NCBI RefSeq assembly: GCF_037911585.1
Contig: NZ_JBAJNS010000001.1
Span: 3,156,001-3,220,000 of the forward strand
Length of the DNA stretch: 64,000 nucleotides
Origin: Streptomyces sp. GSL17-111
GTDB taxonomy: Bacteria > Actinomycetota > Actinomycetes > Streptomycetales > Streptomycetaceae
Reading direction: 5' to 3'
Part shown: positions 42,369 to 50,907 of the stretch, piece after piece
How the letters are laid out: the number at the start of each line of letters is the position of its first letter
Numbering within the stretch: position 1 is the stretch's first letter
The notes under the pieces: generated by a model
Database searches by the model: none
What the model saw: only the letters and a program-made list of their open reading frames with translations
What the model was told of the DNA's origin: nothing
Position numbers and translations under genes: made by a program

Positions 42369-42839
42369 ATGATCACCGCACAGCAGCGCCACCTCACCTC
42401 CGTGCCGCCCCCCGACCGCGCCACCTCCGCCGAGCAGGCGGTGTGCACCCTGCCGGTCACCCCTGCCGCGGCTCCCGCCCTCCGTCACTTCGCCACGACG
42501 TCCGCACGCGGCTGGGGGCTGGGCGACGACGTGCGCGACGCCCTGGCCCTGGTCGTCACCGAGCTGGTCGCCAACGTCGTCCTGCACAGCGGCAGCGCGG
42601 ACGTCACCCTGCGGCTGCACCTGCTGCCCGCGCAGCGCGCCGTGCGCGTCGAGGTGCGGGACGCGGGGCACTGGCACCCCCGGCCCGCCCGCCCCGACCC
42701 GGCGGGGCCGCTCGACTCCGCCGAGGGGTGCGCCGAACGCGGGCGGGGCCTGGCCATCGTCGAGGCGTGCGCGCTGCGCACCGCCGTCCGCCTCACCCCC
42801 GACGGCACGACGGTGCGCGCCGATCTTCCTCTCGGCTGA
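42369..42839 (+). CDS. RsbW/SpoIIAB-like ATP-binding protein (HATPase_c)
   Basis: A 156-residue GHKL-type ATPase, typical of Streptomyces anti-sigma or serine-kinase-like proteins. The N box is ALALVVTELVANVVLHSGSA near residue 55 (Asn67). The G1-like box is VEVRDAGHWHP near 94 and the G2-like GRGLAIVEACALRTA near 122. No partner sigma or anti-anti-sigma gene lies next to it. Such proteins switch regulators by phosphorylation or binding. The ATG follows AGGAGAGCCGC with short spacing. It is divergent from the LAL regulator, sharing a 175-base region that includes an AT-richer stretch (42230-42270). Confidence 0.85.
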   Translation: MITAQQRHLTSVPPPDRATSAEQAVCTLPVTPAAAPALRHFATTSARGWGLGDDVRDALALVVTELVANVVLHSGSADVTLRLHLLPAQRAVRVEVRDAGHWHPRPARPDPAGPLDSAEGCAERGRGLAIVEACALRTAVRLTPDGTTVRADLPLG

Positions 42840-42851
42840 CCGCGCGGAACC

Positions 42852-43208
42852 TCACTCGTCCCAGGCCTGGACGGTGGTCTGCCGCGCGATCCGGCCGTCC
42901 TTGAGGGACGCCATCGAGCTGGCGAGCACCCGCGTGCCGTCCGGGTACTGGCAGGACTCCACGTACGCGAGGTGGTCACCCTGCACGACGCACTCCTCCA
43001 GCGTGTGCGTCATCTCCCGCGAGGTCACCTCCTCCAGGAGCCCGCGGATCTCCTCCCGCCCGTGCATGACCATCGGGCGGCTCGGCTGTGTGTTGCGGTC
43101 CACCATGCGGAACTCCGCGTCGTCCGCGTAGAGCCCGACCAGTGTCTGCGCGTCCCGTCCCTCGACGGCTCGCTTGAGCGCGTCCGTGTCGAAGGACGGA
43201 CCTGCCAT
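42852..43208 (-). CDS. SnoaL/NTF2-like small protein
   Basis: A 118-residue single-domain protein of the NTF2/SnoaL-like fold. The N-terminal DTDALKRAVEGRDAQTLVG and LYADDAEFRMVDRN, and the end GRIARQTTVQAWDE, are typical. Such proteins may be cyclases, isomerases or simple binding proteins; activity cannot be inferred. The ATG at 43208 follows GTGGGAACC. It is convergent with the ATPase gene, with 12 bases between stops. Confidence 0.8.
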   Translation of the reverse strand: MAGPSFDTDALKRAVEGRDAQTLVGLYADDAEFRMVDRNTQPSRPMVMHGREEIRGLLEEVTSREMTHTLEECVVQGDHLAYVESCQYPDGTRVLASSMASLKDGRIARQTTVQAWDE

Positions 43209-43382
43209 GGTTCCCACGTCTCTCACCTCTTCGAGCGGGTGCCGCGCCGCACTCCGGCTCCGGGCCCCCGACCGCCGTACGACGCGACGGAACGGCTCCT
43301 GTTTCCAGCGTGCGCGCCTTCCGCCCCGGGGACAACCGGCCCGGCCTGCCCGCCCGCGCGCGGGCCGTGTGATGATCGGCCG

Positions 43383-44120
43383 ATGGGGACGAACGCCGCC
43401 GGGGGCGGCCACCGGACGGCGCGACGCATGACGGTCCTGCTGGCGGCCGCTGCGCTGGTGCTCACCGGCTGCGGCACACCGGCGGGCACGTCCGCGGCGG
43501 CCGACGGCGTCCCGCCCGGCCCGTACAGCGTCGAGGCCGACGAGCTGCCGGACGCCGACGGACTCGTCGACGTCGAGGAGCTCGACGAGGACGACGACCA
43601 CCGGTACGGCGTGCCCGACCCCACCGGCGCCCCCGCCCCCCAGCCGACCACCGGCCCGTGCCCCGACGACGGCGTGCGGATCACGGCCGGAGTGGTCAAC
43701 CCCGCCATGGGGCTGCGCGCCCTGACCGTCCACCTCACCAACTGCGGCGACGCCCCCTACACCCTGCACGGCTACCCCGAGGCCCGGGCCCTGGACGCGG
43801 AGCGCGAGCCGCTGCACGTCCGGGTGCTCGACGGCACCGAGCACGTCACCGCCGGCGGGGTGGGCGACCAGCGGGTCCGGTCGGTGACCGTCCAGCCGGG
43901 CGACTCGGCCCACACGAGCGTCGTGTGGCGCAACACCACGGAGTTCGGGGAGCCGGTCAACGCCCCCTACCTCGACGTCGCCCCCGCCGAGGGCGCCGCC
44001 TGGCAGACCACCGTCCCCGACGGCGGCCTCGACCTCGGCACCACCGGCGAGCTGGCCCTCGGCCCCTGGCAGCCCGGCACCCCCGGCGACACCCCCGTCC
44101 GCACCCCCACCACCCCGTGA
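43383..44120 (+). CDS. Lipoprotein with DUF4232 domain
   Basis: A 245-residue exported lipoprotein. The signal sequence ends in the lipobox VLTGCG (Cys31 or so) after RRMTVLLAAAALVL, so the mature protein is membrane-anchored outside the cell. A low-complexity acidic linker (ELDEDDDHRYG) leads to a DUF4232 beta-domain starting at CPDDGVRITAGVVNPAMG, with paired cysteines (CPDDG and LTNCGDAPYTLHGYPEA). The function of DUF4232 proteins is unknown. The start at 43383 was chosen; ATG 43428 (at MTVLLAAA) would also keep the signal peptide. Confidence 0.82.
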   Translation: MGTNAAGGGHRTARRMTVLLAAAALVLTGCGTPAGTSAAADGVPPGPYSVEADELPDADGLVDVEELDEDDDHRYGVPDPTGAPAPQPTTGPCPDDGVRITAGVVNPAMGLRALTVHLTNCGDAPYTLHGYPEARALDAEREPLHVRVLDGTEHVTAGGVGDQRVRSVTVQPGDSAHTSVVWRNTTEFGEPVNAPYLDVAPAEGAAWQTTVPDGGLDLGTTGELALGPWQPGTPGDTPVRTPTTP

Positions 44121-44236
44121 GACCCCCTCCTGAACCACGCGGTCGTCCGCTCCGCTTCAGGTGGTCGGCCAGCACGGGTGCCGGTGATCGCGATGGAGCC
44201 ACCGCTCACCGTCGCGATCAGCGTCCCCCAGTCCAT
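44121..44236 (-). pseudogene. Truncated and frameshifted fragment of a Streptomyces hypothetical gene
   Basis: On the minus strand an ATG at 44236, with GGGGGAG 3 bases upstream, opens MDWGTLIATVSGGSIAITGT. This resembles the start of membrane-associated Streptomyces proteins that continue VLADHL. After this point the natural continuation APVLADHLKRSGR appears only in another frame, and recognisable coding soon ends. A small deletion plus loss of the C-terminus best explains it. The alternative is a short peptide of no clear role. The rest of 44237-44400 holds nothing identified. Confidence 0.4.
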
Positions 44237-44400
44237 GTGCTCCCCCAGCATCACGCGTGACGTCGCGGGTGAATCCACCCGCGGTCGCGCCCCGTTGCCG
44301 TCATCCGGCAATCCCGGCCGTCGGCAGACGGCCCGCTTTCCGACTGGCGGAGCACGACGTGCGTGCGGCATGGTCGTGGGACAGGGGAAGGGGGACGACC

Positions 44401-44802
44401 ATGGAGGCAGCAACCAGAGCGACGGCCGGGCCCGTTCTGCGGTCGGGCGGGGTCACCGTACGGCTGGGGGCGGACGGCATCGAGTGGCAGGACCGCAAGG
44501 CGGTGACCCGGATTCCGTACGAGGCCATCGTGTCGGTCTCGGCGCACGCCACGGTGGGACGGTACGCGCGGCTGCGGCTCGGGCTTCAGCACACCGGAAC
44601 GGGCCACCCGGACCGGTACGAGGTGCTCTGTCTGCGCCGTTCCGGGCAGCCGTTCGCGGAGCGGCTCAACGAGCGGCTGTCCGACGCGGGCGGGGTCTGG
44701 GGCGTCGGACGGCGGCCGAGGGTGACCGTCGAGCCGCGCGCCGACGCCGGAACGCTCCGCACCGCGCGGCAGGTGCTGCGCCGGCGCTGCACTACGCGCT
44801 GA
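44401..44802 (+). CDS. Small soluble protein, unknown function (PH-like barrel possible)
   Basis: A 133-residue protein. Its strands GGVTVRLGADGIEWQDRKAV and TRIPYEAIVSVSAHAT resemble a PH-like domain, which often regulates or localises proteins in actinomycetes. A helix follows (GQPFAERLNERLSDAG). No signal or membrane segment is seen. The ATG has a purine-rich upstream stretch (GGGGAAGGGGGACGACC). Its last 11 bases overlap the end of the minus-strand DUF5133 gene. I cannot name a specific family. Confidence 0.65.
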   Translation: MEAATRATAGPVLRSGGVTVRLGADGIEWQDRKAVTRIPYEAIVSVSAHATVGRYARLRLGLQHTGTGHPDRYEVLCLRRSGQPFAERLNERLSDAGGVWGVGRRPRVTVEPRADAGTLRTARQVLRRRCTTR

Positions 44803-45019
44803 GCAGCGAGTCGTCCTCGACGCGCGCGCCGGGCAGCCGGTGCCGCGCGGCGACGAGGGCGCTGTCCACATCGCCGGTGCCGGTCGCGGTGCACAGGGAG
44901 TAGGCCAGGTCCTCCAGCCGCTGGCGGACCTCGGCCCCTCCCTCCTCGGCGTGCAGCGCCGTCAGGGCCTCGTACTCGGCGACGAGCTTGCCCAGGACTG
45001 CGGAATGGGCCATCAGCAC
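44792..45019 (-). CDS. DUF5133-domain small protein
   Basis: A 75-residue helical protein typical of the Streptomyces DUF5133 group: VLMAHSAVLGKLVAEYEALT followed by HAEEGGAEVRQRLEDLAYSLC. Function unknown; DUF5133 members often neighbour developmental or regulatory genes. GTG 45019 has AAGGAG with 7-base spacing, better than the ATG two codons later. Its stop overlaps the end of the plus-strand gene at 44401-44802. Confidence 0.75.
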   Translation of the reverse strand: MLMAHSAVLGKLVAEYEALTALHAEEGGAEVRQRLEDLAYSLCTATGTGDVDSALVAARHRLPGARVEDDSLLSA

Positions 45020-45228
45020 GGCGGATCTCCTTCTGCGGTGTCCATGGTGGTCTACGGCGTGTCGGCACACCCGGCGACCGGTTGCTCCGCAGCCCGGCTA
45101 CCCGGGGCCGCACCACGTATGCGTGACGAACGGACGTCTCACGGATCGTTTCCGCAGCGTTCATCCCGTCACTCGGGGGAGGGACGCGCTCGGTGCGGCG
45201 CGGCGCCGCACGACCGGGGGCGGCCACC

Positions 45229-45654
45229 ATGCGGGGCGTGGACGGCACAGGGACGGACGGCACAGCGGCGGACGGTACGGAGAACGCCGAGGCGGAGGTG
45301 CGGGCGGTGAGCGCGGCGTGGGCGGCGGCCGTCGTGGCGAACGACGCCGAGGCGATCCGGCGGTTCACGGCGGAGGAGTGGGTCATGGTCTCCGGCACGG
45401 GGGTGGCGCCCGGCGAGCGGTTCCTCGCCCTGGTGGCCTCGGGCGCGCTGACGCACTCGGCCATGGAGCTCGTGGGCGAACCCCGGGTGCGCGTCCACGG
45501 CGACACCGCCCTCGTCACCGGACGGGTGACGAACACCGCCCACTACGCCGGGGAACGCCACGACGCCGACGAGTGGACCACCGACGTCTTCGTGCGCCGC
45601 GACGGCCGCTGGCGCTGCGTCCTGACCCACCTCACCCCGGTGGCCGGGGACTGA
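45229..45654 (+). CDS. SnoaL/DUF4440-like NTF2-fold protein
   Basis: A 141-residue NTF2-like protein. The N-terminal 20 residues are a Gly/Thr/Asp repeat (GTGTDGTAADGT). The domain starts AEVRAVSAAWAAAVVANDAE and contains RRFTAEEWVMVSGTG and DEWTTDVFVRRDGRWRCVLTH, matching DUF4440/SnoaL-like proteins. Catalytic activity cannot be predicted. The ATG at 45229 (GGCGGCCACC upstream) lacks a strong ribosome-binding site; a later start after the repeat is possible. Confidence 0.78.
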   Translation: MRGVDGTGTDGTAADGTENAEAEVRAVSAAWAAAVVANDAEAIRRFTAEEWVMVSGTGVAPGERFLALVASGALTHSAMELVGEPRVRVHGDTALVTGRVTNTAHYAGERHDADEWTTDVFVRRDGRWRCVLTHLTPVAGD

Positions 45655-45785
45655 CTCCGCCCGGCGGCACGGTCCCTGGCCGCACGTTCCGCCCCGGCGT
45701 CACCGGATCGTGATGCGGCTGCGTGCAACGTCATGGGGGCATGGCCGGTCAGCGCTTCGACACACCGTGATCCCAAGGAGTCCGA

Positions 45786-46559
45786 GTGCAGAGCCCGCCG
45801 CCCGTACCGGCGCACCCTCCCCCGTCCTCCCCGCCTCCACGGCGGGGCCGCACGCCGCTGCTCATCGCCTGCGCGGCGCTGCTGGGCGTGGTCGCCGGCG
45901 TCGCGGGCGGCTACACCGTCCAGGCCGATCGGGAACCGGCCGCGACGCCGCCGCTCTCGCAACCGGGCCTGTCTTACCCTGCCGAGCCGCTGCCGAAGGA
46001 CGAGGAGCCCGAGCCCCTGACGGCCGAGGAGGACCCCCGGGTGCGGACGGAGGGCGACCTGCGCCGCCTCCTGCTCCGCAAGCCGAGCGGGGCCGAGTAC
46101 GACCGGGCGCGCGGCTTCCACCAGAGCTGGGTTCCGCTCGCGGACTACGTCATGAACTACACCGATCCCCGGGGCGCGTTCAGCGCCATGCTGGAGTACT
46201 CCTTCCGCCGCGCGGTCGTGACGCGCTGGGAGGAGGAGAACGCCTACGTGACGATCTCCCTCGTCCAGTTCCGCGACGACACGGCCGTCGGCTCGATCGA
46301 CCACCTGGAGACGCAGCAGGACTTCCTGAGCAGCCCGCACGGGGTCGGCAACCAGGGCATTCCCCTGCCGGGCAGCGGCAACGGCCGCGTCTGGGTGTAC
46401 GACGAGCCCTACGGGGAGGAGGGCTCCGTGCCCGTGTACGAGGCGCGCTGCCTGGCCCGCCGGGGGGACATCGTCATGGAGCTCTTCTACACCTCACCCG
46501 ACCCGATCGATGAGGACACCGTGCTGGAGCTAGCGGAGAAGCAGGTGGAGCGACTGTGA
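45786..46559 (+). CDS. Single-pass membrane protein, first of a three-gene operon
   Basis: A 257-residue protein. A proline-rich cytoplasmic N-terminus (1-22) is followed by one helix (LLIACAALLGVVAGVAGGYT, about 24-43) and an extracytoplasmic domain of about 210 residues. That domain has no recognised family; it includes YVTISLVQFRDDTAVGSID near residue 155 and IVMELFYTSPDPIDEDTV at the end. The GTG start has AAGGAGTCC upstream. Its stop overlaps the next start (GTGA). The three-gene layout with the same topology suggests a surface complex of related proteins (inference). Confidence 0.72.
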   Translation: MQSPPPVPAHPPPSSPPPRRGRTPLLIACAALLGVVAGVAGGYTVQADREPAATPPLSQPGLSYPAEPLPKDEEPEPLTAEEDPRVRTEGDLRRLLLRKPSGAEYDRARGFHQSWVPLADYVMNYTDPRGAFSAMLEYSFRRAVVTRWEEENAYVTISLVQFRDDTAVGSIDHLETQQDFLSSPHGVGNQGIPLPGSGNGRVWVYDEPYGEEGSVPVYEARCLARRGDIVMELFYTSPDPIDEDTVLELAEKQVERL

Positions 46560-47443
46560 TCGAGCCGCCCACCCTGGACATGACGACCGCCGGGACGAAC
46601 CCCGCCGGGACGGACCCCGCCGAGGACGCGGCGGCCCGCGCGCGCCGCTCCCGGCTCCGCCGCGTGGTGACGACCGCTCTGGCGGGCCTCGTCGTCGTCG
46701 GTGGGACGGTCGGGGGCGTCGGGTACACGTTCGCGACCGTCGCCGGGGCCGACCGCAGCGCGCCGACCGTGCTGCGACACGAGCCCTCGGAGGCGGAGAA
46801 GGAGGCGCGCGCGGCCGATCCCGCGCCCGACGTCAGCTTCGGCCGCTCGGACAGCCCCCTGACGGAGCGTCTGCTGCCCGCCCCGGACCGGCTGGGTCCC
46901 GACCTACCGGGCTTCGACAGCAACGACGTGGAGCTCGGCGCCGAGGAGGCCCGGAAGGAGGGTGTCTTCGGCCTGGTGAGCACACCGGTCGGGGTCCGTG
47001 GCATGTCCAAGGCGATCTTGACCGAGTTGGGCCTCCAGGGCGCGGCGCTGCGCACGTACGAGTCCTACTCGGGCATGGTCGCGGAGTTCCGGCTCAACCG
47101 CTTCGGGGACGCGGAGGCGGCGCGGGAATACCACGACTTCCTCTTCGAGACGCTGGAGGCGTCCGGCGGCCTTCCGTCGCCCGCGCCCGGACGCGCCGCC
47201 CACTCCAGCCCCGAGGACGTCGCCCTGTGGGAGCACGTGCGGTGCGTACGGATGCCCGGCGACGAGGAGATCGGTCCGGAGGTCGCGCTGTGCACGGTGC
47301 CCCGGGGTGAGCTGCACCTGCTCGTCGTCGCGTTCGGTGGCGGGTTCGGCCCCGGCGACGTGCCGCTGCCGGACTACGAAGCGCTGGGCGCTCTGCTGAA
47401 CGAGCAGCTCGTCCACCTGGACACCGAGGGGAAGCAGGCATGA
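46556..47443 (+). CDS. Single-pass membrane protein, second of a three-gene operon
   Basis: A 295-residue protein. The N-terminal cytoplasmic part is Thr/Ala-rich. The helix is VVTTALAGLVVVGGTVGGVG (about 38-57), and a large outside domain follows. Visible pieces are YSGMVAEFRLNRFGDAEAAR near residue 165, ALWEHVRCVRMPGDEE near 222, and LHLLVVAFGGGFGPGD near 255. There are two cysteines (HVRCVR and EVALCTV), probably a disulfide. GTG 46556 overlaps the preceding stop, and its own stop overlaps the next ATG. Function unknown. Confidence 0.72.
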   Translation: MIEPPTLDMTTAGTNPAGTDPAEDAAARARRSRLRRVVTTALAGLVVVGGTVGGVGYTFATVAGADRSAPTVLRHEPSEAEKEARAADPAPDVSFGRSDSPLTERLLPAPDRLGPDLPGFDSNDVELGAEEARKEGVFGLVSTPVGVRGMSKAILTELGLQGAALRTYESYSGMVAEFRLNRFGDAEAAREYHDFLFETLEASGGLPSPAPGRAAHSSPEDVALWEHVRCVRMPGDEEIGPEVALCTVPRGELHLLVVAFGGGFGPGDVPLPDYEALGALLNEQLVHLDTEGKQA

Positions 47444-48348
47444 GCGGGACGGCCACCACGGCGCCGGACGGCGAGGAGCGCGCCGACGGGGCCGCGCCGG
47501 ACGCCCCCACCGCACCCACCGAGGCCCCGGACGCCCCCGACGTCTCCGACGCCTCCGAAGTCCCCGACGCGCCCGCGTCCACGCGGGGCCGGGCGGTGCG
47601 GGCGACTGCGCTGCGCTGGGGCGCGGCGGTCGCCGTCTTCGCGACGCTCGCGGCCGGCGTCGGGTACGGCCTCACGCGGCTGGATCGGGAGGAGCTGCCG
47701 GGCCTGGCCCGGCAGCACGACGGACGCTGGGACTACCCGGAGCTGAGCCTGCCGGCGCTGCCGTACGGGTCGCCGCGCCCGTTCAGCGACGCGAACCTCA
47801 CCGAGTCGCACCACGCCGACCTGCGGGACCTGGTGCTGCCCGCACCCGAGGGCGCGGAGGCGGCCGAGGGGCTGCCGGGCCCGGAGGGCGGCTGGTCGAC
47901 GGAGGACGCGTTCCTCGCCGCGTACGCGGAGGAGGACCGCCCGCGGCTGCGCCTGCTGCTCTTCGACCACGCCGTGCGGCACACGGCGGCGCGCGGCTGG
48001 GTCATGCCGGACGGCACCCGGACCAGCGTCCACCTGCTGCGGTTCAACACCGGTGCCCCGGCGTCCCGGTTCCGCGTCGACGCGCTCGGCGGCGACACCC
48101 GCCTCGCGGCCGACCTGGCCGGGACGCCGGACCTGCGGCTCGACCCGGAGTGGGAGGAGCGGACGGCGGCGGACGACGTCAAGGTCCACGTCTACGACGA
48201 GCAGCGGCCGCGCGGCGGCACCCACACCCGGATGGCCCAGATCACGGCGGGCGACGTTGTCGCGGTGATCGTCCAGGAGCGCGCGGGCGGGGCGCCCGCC
48301 GTGCCGTTCGACCAGACGGTCGTCCTGCAGAGCCAGCTGCTGGGCTGA
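47440..48348 (+). CDS. Single-pass membrane protein, third of a three-gene operon
   Basis: A 302-residue protein. The N-terminal 50 residues are Pro/Ala/Asp repeats ([19 protein letters not shown] type). The helix is [21 protein letters not shown] (about 56-76). The outside domain contains [40 protein letters not shown] and the end [13 protein letters not shown]. The ATG overlaps the preceding stop. The length, topology and domain pattern resemble the other two proteins of the operon, pointing to an ancient duplication. No family is recognised. Confidence 0.72.
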   Translation: MSGTATTAPDGEERADGAAPDAPTAPTEAPDAPDVSDASEVPDAPASTRGRAVRATALRWGAAVAVFATLAAGVGYGLTRLDREELPGLARQHDGRWDYPELSLPALPYGSPRPFSDANLTESHHADLRDLVLPAPEGAEAAEGLPGPEGGWSTEDAFLAAYAEEDRPRLRLLLFDHAVRHTAARGWVMPDGTRTSVHLLRFNTGAPASRFRVDALGGDTRLAADLAGTPDLRLDPEWEERTAADDVKVHVYDEQRPRGGTHTRMAQITAGDVVAVIVQERAGGAPAVPFDQTVVLQSQLLG

Positions 48349-48565
48349 CGGCGGCCTGCGGCGCGCGGCGGACGCGGCGGATGCGGAGGACCGGTGTGAG
48401 GTACCGCACGTTCCCGTGTGGGGGCGCGCGAAGCGGGCAGGGGACGCCCTGGCCGCGTCTCATGATGCGGCTCGCCGGGAGGCCGAAAGGCGCCCGGTCG
48501 ATAAAATGAGCCGACCGAGGGCCCCGGCGAAAGGGTCCGGTGAGACTGAGAAACGAGGAGCGCAC

Positions 48566-49840
48566 GTGAGCCTAGTCGTGCAGAAGTACGGCGGCTCCTC
48601 CGTTGCCGACGCAGAGGGCATCAAGCGCGTCGCCAAGCGGATCGTCGAGGCGAAGAAGCGCGGCCACCAGGTGGTCGTCGTGGTCTCGGCGATGGGCGAC
48701 ACGACGGATGAGTTGATCGATCTCGCCAGTGAGGTGTCTCCCATCACCTCCGGCCGCGAGTACGACATGCTGCTGACCGCCGGAGAGCGTATCTCCATGG
48801 CCCTGCTGGCGATGTCCATCAAATCCCTGGGGCACGAGGCGCAGTCGTTCACCGGAAGCCAGGCCGGGGTGATCACCGACTCCGTGCACAACAAGGCCCG
48901 GATCATCGACGTGACGCCCGGACGCATCCAGGCCGCGCTGGACGAGGGCAACATCGCCATCGTGGCGGGCTTCCAGGGCGTGTCCCAGGACAGCAAGGAC
49001 ATCACCACGCTCGGCCGCGGCGGCTCGGACACGACGGCGGTCGCCCTGGCCGCCGCGCTGAACGCCGAGGTCTGCGAGATCTACACCGACGTCGACGGCG
49101 TCTTCACCGCCGACCCGCGGGTCGTCAAGAAGGCCCGGAAGATCGACTGGATCTCCTTCGGTGACATGCTGGAGCTGGCGAGCTCCGGCTCCAAGGTGCT
49201 GCTCCACCGGTGCGTGGAGTACGCACGCCGATACAACATCCCGATCCATGTCCGGTCGTCGTTCTCTGGCCTGCCGGGCACCTGGGTCAGCAACGAACCG
49301 CGAGTAGGGGACGACGCGATGGAGCAGGCGCTCATCTCGGGTGTCGCGCACGACACCTCCGAGGCCAAGGTGACGATCGTCGGCGTGCCCGACAAGCCGG
49401 GCGAGGCCGCCGCGATCTTCCGTACCGTCGCGGACGCCGAGCTGAACATCGACATGGTGGTGCAGAACGTCTCGGCCGCTTCGACGGGTCTGACCGACAT
49501 CTCCTTCACGTTGCCCCGGACGGACGGCAAGAAGGCGATCGAGGCGCTGGAGCGGCGCAAGGCGCAGATCGGCTTCGACTCGCTGCGCTACGACGACCAG
49601 GTCGCGAAGATCTCCCTCGTCGGCGCCGGCATGAAGACGAACCCGGGCGTCACGGCCACCTTCTTCGAGGCCCTGTCCAACGCGGGCGTGAACATCGAGC
49701 TGATCTCCACCTCGGAGATTCGCATCTCGGTCGTCACGCGTCAGGACGACGTCAACGAGGCCGTGCGCGTCGTGCACACGGCGTTCGGCCTGGACAGCGA
49801 CTCGGAGGAGGCGGTCGTCTACGGCGGCACCGGCCGCTGA
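48566..49840 (+). CDS. lysC: Aspartokinase (LysC), alpha/beta type
   Basis: A 424-residue aspartate kinase, the first enzyme of the lysine, threonine and methionine pathway. The kinase domain has [40 protein letters not shown] near residue 150 and [15 protein letters not shown]. Two ACT domains follow ([19 protein letters not shown] near 270; [20 protein letters not shown] near 350), which bind lysine and threonine for feedback control. GTG 48566 has GAGGAG with 5-base spacing. An internal ATG at 49319, after GGGGAC, should start a separate beta subunit, as in Corynebacterium. TAAAAT at 48502 could be a -10. asd is not the next gene. Confidence 0.96.
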   Translation: MSLVVQKYGGSSVADAEGIKRVAKRIVEAKKRGHQVVVVVSAMGDTTDELIDLASEVSPITSGREYDMLLTAGERISMALLAMSIKSLGHEAQSFTGSQAGVITDSVHNKARIIDVTPGRIQAALDEGNIAIVAGFQGVSQDSKDITTLGRGGSDTTAVALAAALNAEVCEIYTDVDGVFTADPRVVKKARKIDWISFGDMLELASSGSKVLLHRCVEYARRYNIPIHVRSSFSGLPGTWVSNEPRVGDDAMEQALISGVAHDTSEAKVTIVGVPDKPGEAAAIFRTVADAELNIDMVVQNVSAASTGLTDISFTLPRTDGKKAIEALERRKAQIGFDSLRYDDQVAKISLVGAGMKTNPGVTATFFEALSNAGVNIELISTSEIRISVVTRQDDVNEAVRVVHTAFGLDSDSEEAVVYGGTGR

Positions 49841-49887
49841 GACAGCCGCCCCCGGCCCGCCCCTCGGCGGGCCGTCAGCGCGCGCCC

Positions 49888-49922
49888 GAGGGGGCGCCGG
49901 GACCCGGTTCCGGCGCCCCCTC
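49888..49922 (+). terminator. 13-bp hairpin after lysC
   Basis: GAGGGGGCGCCGG (49888-49900) and its perfect complement CCGGCGCCCCCTC (49910-49922) enclose a 9-base loop, 47 bases beyond the lysC stop. Likely terminator. The remaining 49923-50226 stretch holds no gene and is the upstream region of the sigma-factor gene, with no promoter I can fix. Confidence 0.8.
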
Positions 49923-50226
49923 GGCCGTGCCGGGGAGCGCCGCCGCGTTCCGTGTCCCTTGTGGCCGGGATTGACGGCGTATGTGGAGCAGTTGTGATCA
50001 ACCTGTGGTGGGCCGGACTTGCTCACCGTGATCCTGTGGCCGAAGATTTTCGCGGCGCCCGGAACCAGGGAGCGCCCCGGCGCGTCTTCGCGGCTACCAC
50101 CGCGGCCTTCAGCGTCGGTGGAGGGGCAGGGCGAAAGAGGCGAGTACGCATGGGGGCGTTCGTGGCGTCGTCGAGAACCACGCCCGACGCGTACAACCCT
50201 GACGGGGGGCAGCGTGTCATACAGGC

Positions 50227-50907
50227 GTGGCAGTGGCAGAGGTACTCGTGCAAACGGCGGCGCCCCTCGGTGGCATGCCGGTGACGGCGCCCTGGTCGAC
50301 CGCACCGCGGCGCCCGGCGCCGACCGGTCGGCCCGCATCCGTCCCCGCCCCGGCGGCGGAGCGTCCCGGGCCGACGCCGGGCGACCGCGCCGATACTGAC
50401 GACGCCGCCGTCGTGGGGACCACCGTCGACCACCTGACCGAGACCTACCGCACCCACTACCGCTCCTTGCTGGGCCTCGCCGCGCTCCTGCTGGACGACA
50501 CCGCCTCGTGCGAGGACGTCGTGCAGGAGGCGTTCATCCGCGTGCACTCCGCGCGCCGCCGGGTGAAGGACCCGGACAAGACGCTGGCCTACCTCCGCCA
50601 GACGGTCGTGAACCTCTCCCGCTCCACGCTGCGCCGGCGCATCCTCGGGCTGAAGCTGCTCGCCAAGCCCATGCCGGACGCCGCGAGCGCGGAGGAGGGC
50701 GCGTACGAGGCGCTGGAGCGCGACGAACTGAAGCGGGCGCTGCGCGGGCTGCAGCGCCGTCAGCGGGAGGTGCTGGTTCTGCGATACTTCGCGGACATGA
50801 CCGAGGAACAGGTGGCCCAGACGCTGGGCATCTCCAAGGGGTCGGTCAAGGCGTACGGTTCGCGCGGCATCGCCGCGCTCCGGGTGGCGATGGAGACACC
50901 GGCATGA
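50227..50907 (+). CDS. SigE-family ECF-like RNA polymerase sigma factor
   Basis: A 226-residue sigma factor of the small SigE-family type. Residues 1-60 are a Pro/Ala-rich, non-conserved start, so the true start may be later. Region 2 spans YRTHYRSLLGLAALLLDDTASCEDVVQEAF with RVHSARRR and the -10 recognition part AYLRQTVVNLSRSTLRRR. Region 4 is RGLQRRQREVLVLRYFADMT followed by GISKGSVKAYGSRGIAAL. It is coupled by ATGA overlap to a membrane protein gene that may hold it inactive. It lies beyond lysC in the place seen in other Streptomyces. Confidence 0.88.
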   Translation: MAVAEVLVQTAAPLGGMPVTAPWSTAPRRPAPTGRPASVPAPAAERPGPTPGDRADTDDAAVVGTTVDHLTETYRTHYRSLLGLAALLLDDTASCEDVVQEAFIRVHSARRRVKDPDKTLAYLRQTVVNLSRSTLRRRILGLKLLAKPMPDAASAEEGAYEALERDELKRALRGLQRRQREVLVLRYFADMTEEQVAQTLGISKGSVKAYGSRGIAALRVAMETPA

